In this document: one piece after another, positions 14,050-16,844 of the stretch
Layout of the letters: each line of letters begins with the position of its first letter
Position numbering within the stretch: the first letter of the stretch is position 1
Origin: Bacillota bacterium
Lineage (GTDB): Bacteria > Bacillota > Clostridia > Christensenellales > Aristaeellaceae
NCBI GenBank assembly: GCA_023392515.1
Contig: JAEVYX010000105.1
Location: forward strand, 1-16,844
DNA length: 16,844 nt
Reading direction: 5' to 3'
The notes under the pieces: generated by a model
The model's database searches: none
What the model saw: the letters and a program-made list of their open reading frames with translations, nothing else
Told to the model about the DNA's origin: nothing
Position numbers and translations under genes: made by a program

Positions 14050-15387
14050 TTATTTCTTTTCTTCTTCAGCATCCAGTTTGGTAACCAAGGCCGTTTCCAC
14101 GCGATGGTCGGCCAATTCTTCAACGTATATGCGAAGTCCGTACGCCGTAACCTCCGGATGGCTGCCGTCCTGGGGAATGGTGTTAAGCTGGTTGAAGATC
14201 AACCCGCCCAGGGTATCGAATTCCTCATCCAGCGGTAATGGAATCTCCAGTGCCTCGGAGAGCGTATCCAAATCCACCGTGCCCGCAACCCGCCACTGGT
14301 TTTCTGAAACCTGTGTGATTTCCTGTTCGGCGGCGGGGTCAAACTCATCATAGATGCTGCCCACGATCTCTTCCAACAGGTCTTCCATGGTTACGATACC
14401 GCTCATGCCGCCATACTCATCCACCACAATGGCCATATGCACTTTTTTCTTTTGCATGTCCCGGAAAAGCACATCGGCTTGAACCGTTTCAGGCACAAAA
14501 TACGCTTCCCGCAGCAGTTCCCGCAGCGGTTTGGGGCTTGGGTTATGCTGGTTGAGCAAATAATCCCGGGTATACAAGATGCCGATGATGTCATCAATAT
14601 CCTCTTCATATACGGGAAAGCGGCTCAGGCCCGAATCCAGTATGGTTTTAACAATCATCTCCGGCGGGTCCTGTGCCCAAATGGAAACCACATCGGTGCG
14701 GTGGATCATTACGTCTTCGGCGGAAGAATTGTTGAATTCAAAAATGTTTTCTATCATTTCCCGCTCATTGGTCTGGATTGCGCCTTTTTCCTCTCCAATA
14801 TCCACCATCATGCGGATTTCTTCCTCCGTGACCCGCCCTCCCTGCTGCTGAGGGTTAATGCCGAAAACACGGAGCATCCCGTTGGTGGAAGTGGATAAAA
14901 ACCAGACGACAGGCTTTGTAAATCGGGCCAGAAAGGAAATGACGCCGCAGGTCAGCCGGGCTACCTGTTCGGGCTTTTGCATAGCAATGCGTTTGGGAGT
15001 CAATTCTCCCAGCACCAGCGTGAAATAGGATAAAATCAGCGTGATGAGAATCACGCTGATGGTGTTAAGCGTGTCGGGAGACATAAATGTAACGCCCACA
15101 GTATAAACCAGCCAATTCACTAGCCGGGAGGCAAAGTTATCGGCGGCAAAGGCGCTGCCCAAATAGCCTGACAGGGTGATCATAACCTGTATGGTAGACA
15201 AAAAACCGTTGGGCGCTTCTACCAATCGAAGCATCAACTGTGCTTTTTTATCTCCCTCCTCGGCCTGACGGCGGATCTTGTTGTCGTTTAGCGAGACAAC
15301 GGCCATTTCCGTGGCGGCAAAGAAGGCATTAATAGCTATGAGGACCAACTGCAAAAACAATTGGCCCCATATTGGGTCGGAAGACAA
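14050..15387 (-). CDS. CorC/HlyC-type membrane protein (DUF21-CBS-CorC_HlyC, hemolysin family)
   Basis: This 445-aa inner-membrane protein is of the CNNM/CorC group, linked to Mg2+ or Co2+ efflux or homeostasis. An N-terminal DUF21 membrane domain (about 1-180) carries FFAATEMAVVSLN and the LGELTPKRIAMQ signature. Two CBS motifs follow at about 200-320 (MIHRTDVVSIW, SRFPVYEEDIDDIIGILY, then HMAIVVDEYGGMSGIVTMEDLLEE), and a CorC_HlyC domain ends the protein (GTVDLDTLSEAL). I favour the TTG at 15387: GGGGGG lies 6 nt before it and the N-terminus MSSDPIWGQLFLQ fits the family. The in-frame ATGs at 15423 and 15438 have no ribosome binding site, and the second lies upstream of the -10 element (15429-15434). 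The Nudix-HAD gene is coupled behind it. Confidence 0.9.
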   Translation of the reverse strand: MSSDPIWGQLFLQLVLIAINAFFAATEMAVVSLNDNKIRRQAEEGDKKAQLMLRLVEAPNGFLSTIQVMITLSGYLGSAFAADNFASRLVNWLVYTVGVTFMSPDTLNTISVILITLILSYFTLVLGELTPKRIAMQKPEQVARLTCGVISFLARFTKPVVWFLSTSTNGMLRVFGINPQQQGGRVTEEEIRMMVDIGEEKGAIQTNEREMIENIFEFNNSSAEDVMIHRTDVVSIWAQDPPEMIVKTILDSGLSRFPVYEEDIDDIIGILYTRDYLLNQHNPSPKPLRELLREAYFVPETVQADVLFRDMQKKKVHMAIVVDEYGGMSGIVTMEDLLEEIVGSIYDEFDPAAEQEITQVSENQWRVAGTVDLDTLSEALEIPLPLDEEFDTLGGLIFNQLNTIPQDGSHPEVTAYGLRIYVEELADHRVETALVTKLDAEEEKK

Positions 15388-15418
15388 GATGAACCCCCCT
15401 TTTGTATCGGCATTTTCA

Positions 15419-15441
15419 GCCATGCTATAGTATAGCATGGC
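15419..15441. promoter_or_regulatory. Perfect 23-bp palindrome over the -10 of the CorC-like gene (operator candidate)
   Basis: GCCATGCTATA (15419-15429), one central base, TATAGCATGGC (15431-15441): 11 of 11 pairs. It contains the minus-strand -10 TATACT (15429-15434) with an upstream TGC extended -10. A regulator bound here would block RNA polymerase directly. Confidence 0.6.
15429..15434 (-). promoter_or_regulatory. Extended -10 promoter of the CorC-like/Nudix-HAD unit
   Basis: TGC-TATACT on the minus strand, with no good -35 at 17 nt. RNA would start near 15422, about 35 nt before the TTG start and 23 nt before its GGGGGG site. Confidence 0.5.
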
Positions 15442-15475
15442 GGGAGGGAAAATGCACCAAAAAGTCTGGACCTAT

Positions 15476-15505
15476 TTGCGCGGCGTCAACCTTGTAAGGT
15501 ATAAT
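15476..15505 (+). promoter_or_regulatory. Promoter of the S9 peptidase gene
   Basis: TTGCGC (15476-15481), 18 nt, perfect TATAAT (15500-15505). It lies 30 bp before the GTG start and is divergent from the CorC promoter. Confidence 0.7.
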
Positions 15506-15534
15506 GGGAAAAATCTTCCTAGGGGGTGTACTGT

Positions 15535-16844
15535 GTGAACAAGGTGGGTTTGGATTTTTTCACGAAGGCGGTCTTTCCCAGCCGGCTCAAAGGCGCATCA
15601 GGGAGGCTGCACTTTTTAATGAAAAAGGCGGATTTGGAAGAAAACAAGTACCGCACTGACCTGTATGCTTTGGAAAACGGTCAGGTGCAACCGTTGACCT
15701 CCTCCGGCGATGTCCTGTCCTATTTTCCGGTGGAAGGCGGCGTTTTATTCCCCTGCCTGCGCACGGATAAGGACAAGGAGCGGGGCAAGAATGGCGAGCC
15801 GCTGACAGTTTTGCAGTTTCTGCCGGAAAAAGGCGGCGAGGCCAGGGAATTTGTTCGATTAAATTATCAGGCTACCGATTTTTTGTTTCTTGACAAAGAC
15901 ACATTTTTGTTTACTGCCCTATTTGATTTTGCATGGGAAGAAACACTGAAAAAAGCCGACGGAGACGTGGAAAAGGCCTTGGCGCAGCGCAAAGAAGAAT
16001 CAGAAAGCTGCGATGTGCTGGACGAGCTTCCCTTTTGGCAAAACGGAGAAGGAATGGTCAACAAAAAGCGCAGCCGCCTGTACTGGTATGACAAGGGAAG
16101 TATTACGCCGCTTACAGATTCTTTCACCCAAGTTAAATTAATGGGTTTATCGCCTGAAAAAAAGCAGGCACTGTACGTCGCCTGCACCTATACGGATCAG
16201 ATGCCGCTTTATGATCAGCTCAGGGTCCTCAATCTTCAAACCCTCCAAAGCCATGAAATTCATGTGGCGCAAAAGGCATCCCATCAGGCGGCATCCTTCC
16301 TGACGGAGGAGACTGTCGCCGTCGCAGCCGGCCTGATGGGCGCATATGGCATCAATGAAAACGCCGCTTTTTTCCTTGTTGATCTGAAAAACGGCAACGT
16401 ACGCCTTTTGGACGATGGAAATGAGCTGGCCTTGGGCTGCAGCGTGGGTTCCGACTTGAAGATTGGCAATGATTCTACCGCACTTTATCCCTGGCGAGGC
16501 GGCTTTGCGCTGATTGCTACCGTAGGGCACAGCGCCCAGGTGTATGCCTGGCAGGAGGGGCACGGCATTGCAAGGATTACAGAAGTGGACGGCTTGGCAG
16601 CCGAATGCACCGTTGCGGGCGGCACGCTCTATGCCCTTTGCATGGACGGGCAAAAAGGCATGGAGATTTATGCCCTTTCGGAAGACGGCGGATTGACCTG
16701 CCTTACAAGCCTGAATGAAGGGCTGCAGACATATGCAATATCACAACCACGCGAAATAACCTTTCAGAATGAGGACGGGAACACCATCACAGGCTGGGTA
16801 ATTCCTCCCTTAGGCCTTGCGGCGGGGGAGAAAGTGCCGGTAAT
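15535..16844 (+). CDS. S9-family (prolyl oligopeptidase-like) serine peptidase, N-terminal part
   Basis: An open frame runs from a GTG at 15535 to the right edge (436 codons, no stop). The beginning reads VNKVGLDFFTKAVFPSRLKG. AGGGGG lies 8 nt before the GTG. Up to about residue 405 it is a beta-propeller-like region with repeated strands and aspartate turns (TDLYALENGQVQPLTS, RLYWYDKGSITPLTDS, EIYALSEDGGLTCLTS), as in the propeller of S9 peptidases that filters peptide substrates. Then FQNEDGNTITGWVIPP near 415-430 is the usual junction into the alpha/beta hydrolase domain. The Ser-Asp-His triad would lie beyond the window, so activity cannot be judged. No signal peptide is seen, so it is probably cytoplasmic. 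An acylaminoacyl-peptidase-like role in peptide turnover is the most likely reading. Confidence 0.85.
   Translation, partial: MNKVGLDFFTKAVFPSRLKGASGRLHFLMKKADLEENKYRTDLYALENGQVQPLTSSGDVLSYFPVEGGVLFPCLRTDKDKERGKNGEPLTVLQFLPEKGGEAREFVRLNYQATDFLFLDKDTFLFTALFDFAWEETLKKADGDVEKALAQRKEESESCDVLDELPFWQNGEGMVNKKRSRLYWYDKGSITPLTDSFTQVKLMGLSPEKKQALYVACTYTDQMPLYDQLRVLNLQTLQSHEIHVAQKASHQAASFLTEETVAVAAGLMGAYGINENAAFFLVDLKNGNVRLLDDGNELALGCSVGSDLKIGNDSTALYPWRGGFALIATVGHSAQVYAWQEGHGIARITEVDGLAAECTVAGGTLYALCMDGQKGMEIYALSEDGGLTCLTSLNEGLQTYAISQPREITFQNEDGNTITGWVIPPLGLAAGEKVPV

Noticed and set aside
16147..16653. 168-codon minus-strand frame
   Set aside because: Antisense to the S9 peptidase propeller region, which reads as a continuous family-like frame.
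1..16844. CRISPR array, tRNA or rRNA genes, insertion sequences, phage genes
   Set aside because: No regularly spaced repeats, cloverleaf-like sequences, rRNA segments, transposase or integrase motifs were seen on either strand.

Overview
The window looks like chromosome from a mid-GC Clostridia-class Firmicute. Three signs point that way: a tRNA-Ser-type T-box leader in front of serS, strong AGGAGG-type ribosome binding sites with several GTG/TTG starts, and many Rho-independent terminators with TTGACA/TATAAT promoters. I see no rRNA, tRNA, transposase, integrase or CRISPR array. Most genes are core or housekeeping types. The species cannot be named from the sequence.

Layout. Positions 11-185 hold a chain of five consecutive hairpins ending in a terminator-like one, with no credible gene. 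A minus-strand operon follows (3065 down to 225): a 76-aa unknown protein, a stand-alone cobalamin-binding protein resembling the B12 half of CarH-type photoreceptors, a LolC/MacB-type FtsX permease and its LolD-type ATPase. Divergent from it is a plus-strand UV damage endonuclease (uvsE) with a DUF1722-like C-terminal extension, closed by a bidirectional terminator. Next, minus strand: serS under T-box control, with a HAD phosphatase behind it; a secreted CHAP plus peptidoglycan-binding protein; a BtuF/FhuD-like substrate-binding protein under a complete cobalamin riboswitch with its own terminator; and an RbsD/FucU mutarotase. The plus strand then carries tex and a nucleotidyltransferase-fold protein. 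These converge, with a 25-bp overlap, on a minus-strand pair: a Nudix-HAD fusion and a CorC/HlyC-type (DUF21-CBS) membrane protein. A divergent S9-family peptidase gene starts at 15535 and runs off the right edge.

How the genes may work together. Two separate parts of the window involve vitamin B12: the riboswitch-controlled binding protein and the B12-binding protein in the ABC operon. The second lies back to back with a UV repair gene. This suggests, by inference only, a B12-dependent sensor (possibly of light or of cofactor state) linked to an exporter and to DNA repair. This is the best candidate here for an undescribed system. Two promoters, for the riboswitch leader and for the CorC-like gene, have near-ideal palindromes centred on or beside a TATACT -10 box, which looks like operator DNA.
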